From: Uloborus plumipes
Taxonomy: Eukaryota > Arthropoda > Arachnida > Araneae > Uloboridae
DNA length: 64,000 nucleotides
Direction: 5' to 3'
Assembly (NCBI GenBank): GCA_038373865.1
Contig: JAXGGA010000473.1
Location: forward strand, 124,001 to 188,000
This document shows positions 48,901 through 57,705 of the stretch, piece by piece. The notes beneath the pieces were generated by a model, which was given only the letters and a program-made list of their open reading frames with translations, was not told where the DNA came from and ran no database searches. Within the stretch, counting starts at the first letter, position 1; each line of letters opens with the position of its first letter. The position numbers and the translations under genes were made by a program.

Positions 48901-51770
48901 GTTTAAACCTTTACCTGTCAAAATGCGAGATTTCTTCAATGTAGACAGCATCTTGGAGGAGTAAGGGTCCTCGTGGGCCGGCAGTGAGCGAGTTTAACTT
49001 GTCACCAATAGGCATCCCATTAGCGGATTTCAGTGTCTTAGACTCCATCTGAAGATATATTTTTGCTTAAGTAAATTACTTAAAATTAATCACACATAAA
49101 AATAAAAATTTTCTGTGCCTTTTTTTTTTTTTTTTTTGACGTACCCCAATATATTTCCCCAAACCGTTTAATTCAGATTTTTTAACTGAATTTTGTTTCA
49201 ATTAAATTAGTATTTTTCTGAAAATCAGTTGAATCTATCTGAAACGTTTGTTTTTTGGTTAAATATTTGCTCATTATTTAAAAAAAAAATTTTGATTAAT
49301 ATTTTCTGAGCCTTAGCATTATTAATTCCATAGAACTACCGCATTCCTTAAATATAAAGTAATGCATCCTTAAAGGCTCTCTGGAATCATCAACACGACA
49401 CTTTTCTTTATTTTCGAAATAAAACATCAAAATAAATGTTCGTTTAGCAACTTTTTTGGATGAAGGTTGAAGAATAGAATACAATTTGAAGAATAATATT
49501 TTTTACAGTTCTTCTTGTGAAAATACTTGTATACTGTCGTCCCCGCTTATTCGGGTAACGAATAAACGAATACCCAGCTTATACGAATAAAGAATCTCGG
49601 AACCGATGCCATAGACGTAATGTTCAAGATCCCCCTTTAATCGAATAATAATTCTTGTAACCGACAGTATTCGTTTAAGCGGGGCCGACAGAATATATTT
49701 AAAAAAAAAAAACTTATTTTAACATTTTTGGAAACAAAAAACTTAAATGAGATGCGGTTGAGCTTTGTTTTAATAAAATACTTTGCAAAAAAATAACTTT
49801 TTTGTGTGATAAGCCAGAAACGGAGGAAACGGGAAAACGTTTTCCGAATCGAACAAGGAAATGAAATTTACAACCAAATACTATTGTTTTCTGCTTATCT
49901 CAATTAATTATTTCCCCTGTTTGTATTCAATAAATATGTTCTAATTTTATCGGTGTATCACGTGTTTAACTTTTTAAAAAAATCCTAGGAAAAGATCTAT
50001 ACTCTAATTAATGGTAAGTAACTTTGCACAAAATCTTAGATTTATTAAACTGAGAGTTTTAGATAAGATGATATGCATATCTTGCTTCTCTTTTTTTTTA
50101 TCCCCCTCAAATGATTGTTTCCTGCATTTATTTTCCTTGTGAATGTTTAGATTTTTTTTCTACCTAATGATCTCGTTTAAGTAAAGATTCTTTTAGGCTT
50201 TTGGGTAAAAAATCGACGATTGTGTAACTAAAAAAAAAATTAAAATTAAAAACGGAACCTCTTTTTACTTCTTACTAAATGTGATGGCGGCCAGAGGCGT
50301 GTCCAGGAAGTGGGATATATCACATCCCCAAAACTCAAAAATTTTCCATTTTCAACCATAGCAAAGAGCTCAAATAAAGCATATTTCCCACCGAAATGAA
50401 ATTAGATACCCTTCTGATTTTTTTCCCTGGCTACTCCTTTGATGGTAACTTTAGCCACAGAAGCCTATACAGTTTTGGTTTCAGCTCGTTCTTTCTTACA
50501 GAGCTAATTTAATGTTATGTGAATGTGTTACCGAAATACGTAAGAGTGTGATAATAAGTATTTTACCTTATTTTGTCTTTGTTGGTCATCTGTCGGTTGA
50601 ATTTCAAGGTCGAAGAGACAGACGTCCTCCTTTTTGCAGGCCTCCAACAACGAGTGAAGGATCGTGTCCCTACTCATGATCAGAGATTGCAGTTTCGGAT
50701 CAGATTCTGGATTCGACCACCGGCCGCTGGCCCGAACCTTTGCGTCCAGTGCCATGTAAGAAGATCTCAGCTGATGTACACTGCTTTCCTGCAATTCGAA
50801 ACGAAATTCTGCCATTAAGCTGCTAGAACCCGTGTTAAAATGAGTAACCCGAGAAATTTTTTTTCCCACTACCCATTTTTCAAATTCAGTAACCATAGCT
50901 TGTAATTGATGTTTGATGAAACAAAATAAAACAAGAGTTCAGGAAATTACCCGAGCGCTTGATTGATAAGAAAAATACTCACATTCAAGAAGAAGGGGGG
51001 GGGGGGATCTAGCCGCTCCCCACCCCCCCGGCGGCAGTTAGACAAAGACTAATTATTGAGAAATACCTCTGTTGGCATATTCCCTATTGGGGTAGTTTTT
51101 TTATATACACCTATTTTCTTTTTAGTCTAAGTTGTTTCATCATGGCACGAGTTATGGCGAGTTGACAGATTTTATCTATTTTGCTTGAATTATTCTTTTC
51201 AGCTATACAAAGAACAGGCAGAGCGTAGAAAACTTGAAGACATCATGCAACTATACAAAGCTCCACGTATTTCGAAATACTTTTTCTAATATTCAAAAAA
51301 CGTTTAAAGACAATTTTTTTTCTCAATCAAAAACCATACATGGTTAATTTAAACATTCCCCTTAGAAACATCATAAAAGTTTCACATAAAATATATGCGA
51401 GCTCTTCATTTATTGGTCGGACTATCCAATGTCTAAACAAAAACACTAACATTTGAAGAAATACATTTACTTTTGACATGTAGTTAATACAATTTGATCC
51501 ACACACATTCATTATTTACAATTAAGACATTTTTTCATGCTTGTTCGGTACCCGCCTATATATTAAAAAGGGATTAAAAACGTCACTTACCTTTTTCGAT
51601 TCCAAGTAATCCCTTAATTGCTGAGAGGCTTTATCTGGCTGCCCATTATTCGTTTCGGATTGTGCATTTCCTTCGGCATTATCTGATACAGAATTTTTTC
51701 TGGATACATGATGTAAAACATTTTTATGGCTTCCATTTGCGTTGCTACTCTGAGCATACGTCTTTGACAT
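28801..51770 (-). CDS. Catalase-like paralogue B, remodelled active site
   Basis: Catalase-family protein encoded by exons 51591-51770, 48915-49048, 45025-45176, 43272-43453, 39083-39262, 38806-38997, 37713-37865, 36606-36744, 30657-30808 and 28801-28956 (1620 nt, 540 residues, plus an unseen short C-terminal exon). Exons 2-8 match gene A in length and phase. Kept: distal His114, Ser153, Phe192, Phe200, Arg393 and the haem-ligand Tyr397. Lost: the catalytic Asn (human N148) is Leu187, its neighbour is His188, and human F154 is Pro193. NADPH contacts are changed: R203 to Gln242, N213 to Asp252, Y215 to Phe254, K237 to Leu276, H305 to Glu344. Human H218 is Asn257 and H362 is Ala401. Because every exon is open and every splice site is GT/AG, I read it as an expressed, diverged paralogue that probably still binds haem but has reduced or different activity. 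Product function is inference. Confidence 0.9.
29055..29600. mobile_element. Possible MITE in gene B intron 9
   Basis: Perfect 14-bp inverted ends CCCTTGACATACAA and TTGTATGTCAAGGG, 546 bp apart. Near the right end is a GACGAGTCAGACTCGTC palindrome. No convincing target duplication. Confidence 0.4.
30332..30480. repeat. TG/CG-rich alternating tract in gene B intron 9
   Basis: Imperfect (TG)n interrupted by CGCGCG runs, about 180 bp downstream of the donor of exon 9. Alternating purine-pyrimidine sequence of this kind can form Z-DNA. Confidence 0.8.
30657..30808 (-). CDS. Catalase-like B exon 9
   Basis: Residues 438-488, [20 protein letters not shown] then [20 protein letters not shown] and FYRK. 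It matches the [11 protein letters not shown] block that opens the C-terminal half of catalases. Acceptor TCTCTAG, donor GTGAGA, phase 0 at the 3' side. It is separated from exon 8 by a 5.8-kb intron full of transposons. Confidence 0.92.
31950..32676. mobile_element. TIR element (host of a nested hAT), gene B intron 8
   Basis: Ends CACTGTTAAAACTACAGGTT and its imperfect inverse ending GTAGTTTTATCAGTG, flanked by TA on both sides. The inner arms match over TTAAGGGTGAAAAGT and CCAGCGGCAC. It is interrupted by a 504-bp hAT element at 32040-32543. Confidence 0.75.
32040..32543. mobile_element. hAT non-autonomous element nested in the TIR element
   Basis: A 504-bp element, ends CAAGGGCGGATGCAAGG and TCTAGATTCGCCCTTG, flanked by the 8-bp duplication AAAGTGCC (32032-32039, 32544-32551). 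Same end type as 4984-5234 and 9994-10225. It contains a C-run near 32427. Confidence 0.85.
32734..35133. mobile_element. 2.4-kb palindromic element, gene B intron 8
   Basis: Both ends read GGGTCATTCCATGTCAAGTG inward. Arms of about 1.03 kb (32734-33765 and 34085-35133) are inverted copies, for example GGTTTAGCCAATAAAAATTA against TTTTTATTGGCTAAACCATA. About 320 bp in the middle are unpaired. Mirror-image ORFs within it are not proteins. The target duplication is unclear. It directly abuts the next element. Confidence 0.8.
35134..36251. mobile_element. DNA transposon remnant with ~195-bp inverted repeats
   Basis: Ends AGGGTGGTTATAAATTAACA and TGTTAATTTATAACCGCCCT. Inverted arms run about 35134-35330 and 36055-36251, sharing CCACCAGGGGGAAATTTGGC. 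The middle encodes a transposase N-terminal HTH remnant on the minus strand. Confidence 0.82.
35516..35800 (-). pseudogene. Transposase N-terminal HTH (DUF4817-like), broken
   Basis: From an ATG at 35800 the frame reads [20 protein letters not shown] then [20 protein letters not shown] and [15 protein letters not shown]. This is the helix-turn-helix pattern that precedes DDE domains in many arthropod Tc1/mariner-related transposases. An in-frame TAG follows at 35621-35623, after which the frame stays open to a stop at 35516-35518. No DDE domain remains. It belongs to the element at 35134-36251. Confidence 0.7.
36330..36545. repeat. Diverged relative of the 24959-25558 repeat
   Basis: Shares GGACTGCAGTTTCG, TTGGAGGCAAA-ATCCTCTTAT, AACTGGTAG, CTGCCTTAGCCCT-GCTT and GTTACTCA-TGC in the same order. 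A G-run (36524-36537) replaces the GGCGG before GTTACTC. Confidence 0.6.
36606..36744 (-). CDS. Catalase-like B exon 8 (haem ligand Tyr kept)
   Basis: Residues 392-437, [18 protein letters not shown] then [20 protein letters not shown]. Arg393 and haem-ligand Tyr397 are kept, but the following PDTHRHR of gene-A-type enzymes is LDAARYR. Acceptor TTTCAG, donor GTACAAA, 139 bp. Confidence 0.93.
36833..37296 (-). mobile_element. Degenerate non-autonomous Helitron, gene B intron 7
   Basis: On the minus strand it begins TCTCTATATATATAAAATGG after an A, and ends with the hairpin CCCGGGCAACGCCGGG. The terminal CTAG is not preserved. The TC start, TATATATA head and 3' hairpin match Helitron termini. 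Confidence 0.6.
37713..37865 (-). CDS. Catalase-like B exon 7
   Basis: Residues 341-391, [20 protein letters not shown] then [11 protein letters not shown] and [11 protein letters not shown]. The NADPH-contact His of VWPH is Glu344. The acceptor and the first 23 bp of this exon are duplicated about 127 bp upstream (37970-38070), giving a decoy acceptor. Confidence 0.93.
37970..38070 (-). repeat. Duplicated acceptor and first 23 bp of gene B exon 7
   Basis: This block repeats 37843-37943 at a 127-bp offset with few differences, including the intron end TTTAAG and the codons for VWPEKEFP. It creates a second, upstream acceptor that would lead into a stop-containing frame if used. Confidence 0.85.
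38700..38782. mobile_element. Truncated hAT element end (22586 family)
   Basis: Contains CCGATTAATCGGTAATCG, CCAATTTGCTTAT and GGTGCATCCCTA, matching the terminal part of the 22586-23319 element. It lies 24 bp from the donor of gene B exon 6. Confidence 0.7.
38806..38997 (-). CDS. Catalase-like B exon 6
   Basis: Residues 277-340, [20 protein letters not shown] through [19 protein letters not shown] to FNPFDPTK. Acceptor ATGCAG, donor GTTAGT, 192 bp as in gene A. Intron 5 on its 5' side is only 85 bp. A truncated hAT element end lies just past the donor at 38700-38782. Confidence 0.93.
39083..39262 (-). CDS. Catalase-like B exon 5 (NADPH pocket degraded)
   Basis: Residues 217-276, [20 protein letters not shown] then [20 protein letters not shown] and YCRFAFL. 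This is the most diverged exon. Human R203, N213, Y215, H218 and K237 become Gln, Asp, Phe, Asn and Leu. Length (180 bp) and phase equal gene A exon 5. Acceptor TTCTAG, donor GTAAGA. Confidence 0.92.
39932..39963. repeat. T32 homopolymer, gene B intron 4
   Basis: About 125 bp left of the 2.3-kb palindrome. Confidence 0.95.
40088..42428. mobile_element. 2.3-kb palindrome with Helitron-like CTAG ends, gene B intron 4
   Basis: Each outer end reads (inward to outward) GCCCGTGCAACGCCGGGC, CACGCAG, CTAG: a hairpin followed by CTAG as at a Helitron 3' end, but on both sides. Arms 40088-41155 and 41360-42428 are nearly perfect inverted copies with a ~200-bp centre. Each arm holds four ~54-bp tandem units (CTCGCCGCCAAGGCGGCTCG type). 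Identical mirror-image 77-codon frames in the arms are not genes. Confidence 0.85.
42711..43035. repeat. ~120-bp tandem repeat, two units plus degenerate third
   Basis: Units at 42711-42830 and 42831-42957 share CCAATGAGGAAGCTTCA, GGTTCGGCTGTCTAACT, GAGCATGGCTAC and GAGGTTCAACTCTACA. A third, weaker copy follows to about 43035. It is in intron 4 of gene B. Confidence 0.85.
43272..43453 (-). CDS. Catalase-like B exon 4 (catalytic Asn replaced)
   Basis: Residues 156-216. [20 protein letters not shown] is followed by [18 protein letters not shown]. At the position of the catalytic Asn (human N148) there is Leu187, then His188, and the FF pair is FP. The flanking motifs FYTEEGNWD and [16 protein letters not shown] are intact, so this is not a frameshift artefact. 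Acceptor TACAG, donor GTAAGT. Confidence 0.93.
43645..44366 (+). mobile_element. Non-autonomous Helitron, copy 1 (gene B intron 3)
   Basis: 722 bp. Starts TCTCCATATATTATTTCTC directly after A and ends with the hairpin TGCGGAATTCCGCA, then CGGGTCACCTAG, directly before T. TC...CTAG termini, a subterminal hairpin and A/T insertion without target duplication are Helitron hallmarks. No Rep/helicase. Copy 2 is at 47902-48627. Confidence 0.88.
44452..44612 (-). repeat. Duplicated acceptor edge of gene B exon 4
   Basis: Repeats 43444-43606 (minus strand: exon start GGATGT, acceptor CCAG/ACAG, and the intron words TTGATTGTTTG, GGTGTATAA, TGGTCAAAAG-like). It is a decoy acceptor about 1 kb upstream of the real one; the frame after it soon hits a stop. 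The Helitron copy 1 lies between the two copies. Confidence 0.75.
45025..45176 (-). CDS. Catalase-like B exon 3 (active-site His kept)
   Basis: Residues 105-156. Signature [20 protein letters not shown] keeps distal His114; the usual GAGAFG is GNAAFG. RFSTV is changed to RFSLA, with Ser153 kept. Acceptor CTCAG, donor GTAAGT. Confidence 0.93.
45445..46998 (+). mobile_element. Non-autonomous Helitron, second family (gene B intron 2)
   Basis: 1554 bp. Starts TCTATATATATAAAAATGAA after A and ends with the hairpin CACGGGCAAAGCCGTG, CGGGTATCG, CTAG before T. An internal partial duplication repeats AAATTTGGCGATCTTTTGAA / AAATTGGCGACTTTTTAAAT and the following CCAATAAT words. No Rep/helicase frame. 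Confidence 0.82.
47126..47775. mobile_element. Foldback TIR element with ~310-bp arms (gene B intron 2)
   Basis: Ends CAGGGTGTCCACTCCAATCG and its inverse, flanked by TATA on both sides. The arms are near-perfect over about 310 bp, with only a ~35-bp loop containing GATGACGTCATG. It is a transcribable hairpin lying in an intron. Confidence 0.85.
47902..48627 (+). mobile_element. Non-autonomous Helitron, copy 2 (gene B intron 2)
   Basis: 726 bp, TCTCC start after A, hairpin TGCGGAATTCCGCA and CCCCTAG end before T. Nearly the same sequence as copy 1 with a handful of substitutions and a longer T-run before the hairpin. Confidence 0.88.
48915..49048 (-). CDS. Catalase-like B exon 2
   Basis: Residues 61-105, [20 protein letters not shown] through [20 protein letters not shown]. 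Acceptor CTTCAG, donor GTAAAGG after two bases of Arg. It aligns residue for residue with gene A exon 2, so it can join exon 1 directly without the 50.5-kb block. Confidence 0.93.
49523..49690. mobile_element. Tigger-type MITE, gene B intron 1
   Basis: About 168 bp, with ends CTGTCGTCCCCGCTTATTCG and AAGCGGGGCCGACAG and inner words CGAATAA inverted. This resembles the GCTTA-rich ends of Tigger/pogo elements. Confidence 0.6.
50567..50788 (-). CDS. Possible cassette exon inside intron 1 of gene B, unknown product
   Basis: A 74-codon open block, from [20 protein letters not shown] to [16 protein letters not shown], is visibly GC-richer than its surroundings. It is bounded by a GCAG acceptor and a GTAAAA donor, phase 0 on both sides, so it could be spliced between exons 1 and 2 of gene B without breaking the frame. 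The open frame extends upstream to a Met at 50896, so the acceptor is not certain. The sequence is hydrophilic and probably helical, and I recognise no domain. It could be a cassette exon, an exon of a nested unrelated gene, or a captured exon fragment. Confidence 0.45.
51591..51770 (-). CDS. Catalase-like B exon 1, extended N-terminus
   Basis: Sixty codons starting [18 protein letters not shown], rich in Ser, Asn, Gln and Lys and with no hydrophobic signal peptide, ending [15 protein letters not shown] at donor GTAAGTG. The last 15 residues align with gene A exon 1, so the first ~42 residues are an extra polar leader, probably disordered. A (TA)n tract begins 53 bp upstream of the ATG. A downstream in-frame start would shorten but not remove the leader. 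Confidence 0.85.
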
Positions 51771-51820
51771 CTTGAAAAATTAGTGAAACAGCTAAGTCCG
51801 AAAAAATTTAAAGCAAAGAA

Positions 51821-53490
<1,670 letters not shown>

Positions 53491-53955
53491 AGGTTCCCAA
53501 AGTCCAGACTTCCATGGACTCCCCTCCTGAAATTTACTAACTTTGAGGACCCCCTTCCCCCGTGCAAAAAATCTTTTTTTTTTCTAATGTGTTTTTAAGT
53601 TTCCTTTCTTTCTTTAAATTTATTCACTGTTCTGTATATTTTTTAGTTTTTGTTTTGTTTTCATTTCCTATTATTATTCTTTTTAGCTATGGAAGAAAAA
53701 ATCTATTCGAAACTCAATTAGTTCTCAAATATGCGTTAAATTTCAGGCTTTTTTTTTGGGGGGGGGGGGGGCTGTTGGTCCTACGTATACGCAAACAAGA
53801 AATTTTTTAATCCCTATAAATGTCTTTTTGTATTGAATTAAAATATTGACTTTCAGTTTCAACTACTTTTTACGATTTAGCAGGATAGCATCGCGAACCC
53901 CCTGGCATGAGCTCGCGGACCCACGGGGGTCCACGGACCAAAATGGGATATCTGG
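53491..53955. mobile_element. Charlie-like hAT remnant
   Basis: Left part CAGAGGTTCCCAAAGTCC, right part CCCCCTGGCATGAGCTCGCG then GGGGTCCACGGACC. This pairing of 'wrong-facing' price-tag words is typical of Charlie-type hAT non-autonomous elements. No clear target duplication. Confidence 0.55.
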
Positions 53956-53984
53956 GTATAAGTATAAAAACGTGAGAATAGTAG

Positions 53985-54388
53985 GGTAGGGCGGAGCTAG
54001 TTGAGCAACGGGGCAAGTTGGGGAATCGAAATATCTCGAAAACTACTGAACTTACAACAAAAGTTTAAATGGCAAAAAGAAGGGGTTACAAGAGCAGAAC
54101 ATATCGCACTACCTTAAATTGCCATCCGGAGCTCAGACTTTTTAACAGAACGGATTGTTTTATTTTCGTCAGAAAAAAAATCATGTCTTCGTATGTCTGT
54201 TTCTGAACTCGTATAAAAACACGTTTTCATGATTCCGTCAGTTTTTAAATGTTATTTGATGATTGCTCTATCGATTATATATGGTTATTTGTTTTTCATT
54301 CCAGTCATTTTTTTATAACGAATTTTTAGTAAAGTGGTTCATGTGGGGCTAGTTGAGCAAGCGATTGCTCAACTAGCCCCATTACATG
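53985..54388. repeat. Degenerate TIR repeat with CTAGTTGAGCAA ends
   Basis: The left side has GGGCGGAGCTAGTTGAGCAA and GGGGCAAGTTGGGG; the right side has TTGCTCAACTAGCCCC. The right border includes a perfect 16-bp hairpin (54345-54380). Confidence 0.45.
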
Positions 54389-54833
54389 TTCATTGAAGAA
54401 AATTAAATTTACTTATCCGCGTTGTCAGTTAACCCCCCCCCCCCCCCCAGTAACTGTATTTCCCGATTCCAGCGATAGGGTGCTCTAGTGTCGACCTGTG
54501 TATGGGCGATTCTCTGTAAACTCGTCATTTTTCACACGAAATCTGTCCGGACATGGTTTTTTGAAATGTTCGTATAATTATTTTACTATTGCTCAGAAAA
54601 TGAATCTATTACTTTGGTTTGAAAGAGGGTCAATTGAAGCTTGTGTTTTTCTGATAAATTGTGATAGGGGGTAAGTCCCCCGCCTGGTATAACCAGGCAG
54701 GGGACTGTGCCAGGTGACTGTATTTTTGCTCTTTGTTGCGTGATATCTTCAAAACTATTGGAGCATAATTAGTTACGAGACTACCTATAAATTTAGGCAC
54801 AAATCTTGGACATAATAACTAACATGTTTCATA

Positions 54834-56123
54834 CCGTAAAATGGGGTGTATAGGAACAGCGGGGTCAATCGGAACAAAACTTCCCGACCGTACAAAGAAA
54901 TTCTTCATAAATATACTATTGAGTATTTTTCGCCATGAATTTTTTTTTAGAAAGGTAAGATCATAGGAAGTAGGAAAAAATTACTTTTGTCAATCTGGCA
55001 ACGCTACTGGCTTCTAAAGAGGGCTGCACGTTGAATGCTAGAAAACATCACATTTTCATAGACTGCAAAACTTCATATGCAAGAACAAACCTTCTAATAT
55101 TTAAAAACTATGAGTGGTATGTTTCAATTATACATGTATCTGAACAACAGAATACCACATTAGAATTTACATTTTTTATAAATTGTGTCATAAAAGTGAA
55201 GAATTCTGAAAAATGTCATAGGAAAAAAATTTGCGGGGTGAATCGGAACACTTAGTTCTGTTGTTCCAATTCAAACTTATTTGAAGGAAACTGTTTGAAA
55301 ACTCAAGATTCTAACCCTAATTCTTCTAATCAAGACAAGGACAAGGATTTATTACTATTTATCCCTTCTCGTGAGCAACTAGATCTTAGAATGACAAATG
55401 TTGCAGATTTCAAAAGATTTTTTTCTCCAGGAGACTTCTTTTTACTTAAAATAAAAGGGGGAAAGTCATAGACTTTATGTAGTAAACGTCCAGCACACAG
55501 ACAGGGATGAATAAGCGAAAAAATCTTTCAGGACAATCCCCGAAACCCAGAAATTTCAAAAAACTAAAGAAAAGGTAGAGTTCATCCCAGGAGATGTTAT
55601 GAAAAAACTTAAGCCAAGTCACAATTGCTAGTTTTAAGGACAAGTACATATTTGTGGACGACATGAGTGACTTCCATTCATGTTAAATCTTTGTATTTCA
55701 ATTCAAAAGTATTTCTTAAAATTACTTTTCATTTTTCATAAGTTCAAAATTATTTTGAATTTTCATAAATTATAAACGTTTACTGGTACTGAAATTATAC
55801 ATTTATTTGACAGTAATTATCTGTTCTTATTCTCCCCCATCAATATTACTCATGTTTGTGAGACCTATTACAGATTAAATTGAAAAAAATAAAAATTTTA
55901 ACAAGTGTTCCGATTGACCCCTATCAGCGGGGTGATTCGGAACACCCATAATTTGCTATATATTTTGATAGTAATTGTTCAAAATCTTTTGTCTTTGCTT
56001 GGAATATCAAAAGTAAAGCAAGACCGAAGTTTTTATCCAAAAAATAAAATTAAAAAAAAAATCTTTTAACTGCTTTTTTTACAATCAAAGCTGAAAAGTG
56101 TTCCGATTAACCCCATTTTACGG
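54834..56123. mobile_element. Pogo/Tigger-type transposon remnant
   Basis: 1290 bp, ends CCGTAAAATGGGGT and ACCCCATTTTACGG, flanked by TA. The words GCGGGGTCAATCGGAACA, GCGGGGTGAATCGGAACAC and GCGGGGTGATTCGGAACACC recur inside. A broken transposase tail lies at 55320-55670. Confidence 0.75.
55320..55670 (+). pseudogene. Transposase C-terminal remnant (Tigger-like), multiply broken
   Basis: One frame reads LLLFIPSREQLDLRMTNVAD then FFSPGDFFLLKIKGGKS before a stop. Neighbouring frames keep scraps such as KVEFIPGDV. The pattern of a D-F-hydrophobic-K-hydrophobic block followed by a basic and a D-V block resembles the tail after the DDE domain in Tigger-like transposases. The assignment rests on that pattern and on the enclosing element. 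Confidence 0.45.
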
Positions 56124-57705
56124 TAATCAAACTAATTGTAATAGTGAAGTGTATTTGGTTCTTAATTAAGTTAGATTATTTTCATATTTTGTTCCAACTG
56201 ATATCCGCTCCAATATAGCAAGTCTCTTTTTTTACTGAACTTCCCAAAAAGAGGCAAATATTGTCAAGTTCATAACTCAACTTCCCAGGGGAGCATTAGA
56301 CACAAGTCAAATTTAAGACACCAATCTTTTTGCTTCAAAGGTTAAAAGGGCCTTTTGAAAGGGTCACCAGAGTGAAAGCCTGCTTGCAAGCGATTCTGTT
56401 CGATGTTATTTTTTCACTTCAGTCTACCGAAATTTAAAAAAAAATGATTTATTTATTTCAGTTCTATGAACATTTTGAATGTGGATAATTATTACCATTG
56501 AACATAAAAATCAGTTTTACATGATTTTAGCAAAAAGATATATCTCTCTTAATAGCATTTTTTTTAAATAATAGGCCTGAGTCATATTACGAAAAAAATA
56601 TTGACAGAAAGCTCTAAAATGTATTTGAAAAGTATACAACTTGGAATTTGCATTAGGGCTGCAAATGGAGCGAAGCCACTATACGCTCCTCCATCCTCCC
56701 ATAAAAAAAATGTCTTCTTGATACCCGATATTTCTTGTTATTAAAGAGATTCACTTTCTGCAAAGTATTGAATTTTTTTATTGGCTAGTTTCTCATTTCT
56801 TGTTCGATGTTTTTCTCCCTCTTAAATTGTATTTGTACTCCTACTTATCTTGTCATTCGTTTGAAAATATTTTTTTCCTTTTTTAAGAAATGAACAATAA
56901 ATACTTAAAGTTAGTGCTATATTTTCCTCAAAGAAAGCTTCTCCCACACGACACTTTTACCAAAATATTTCTCTCAGTATTATGTTCTGAAATATCTAAA
57001 AAAGTTTTCAAATACACGAAATTTTTCAGAAGAAAAGTTTATTTTTCATCTTAAATTTAATATGATGACTGTTAAGACTTCAAGGTAACTGTTCATAACA
57101 AATCTTCAACTATAACTATAATATAGTGCTTAAAATAAACTGGGGTGCGCGCACAACCAAAGCATTCTGAACATTTCTTATCTTGAAAATTAGCGTCTAT
57201 GACAAGCACTTGTTCAAATAAGTAGTAATTACAATGATACTGTAATTTAAAAATTTAGGAAATGAAATTTTGAGCTGCGCATTCTCTGACGTGTTTGGCT
57301 CAGGATGTTTTAAAGAAAGGTATAAGCCTGGATTTAAAGAAGGGGCAAGAGGATAAAGGTGATATGTGCCAATTTTGGAAAAACCATATATGAAGGTGAT
57401 AAGGTCATAATTTGTTTTTTGAAATCTGTTTCTAGAAGGTTAAAAAATTGTCACATATCACCTTTATTCACTTTCCCCTTCAATTGTGTTTGTGAGTTAA
57501 CACAATTAAACACACAGTAATTTGAATTTGTGTAAATCGGTGAAATTCAAATATCACATATCACCGTTATCCACTCTCCTTCAATTGTAATCCGCTTATA
57601 TTTCTACTTGTGTTTTTCACGTGTTTCAATTTATCACTTTCTCAAAAATACTGAATTTCTGTATTTTCTCTATTTGAGATTCATATTTCGATATTTCCCC
57701 TTTTT

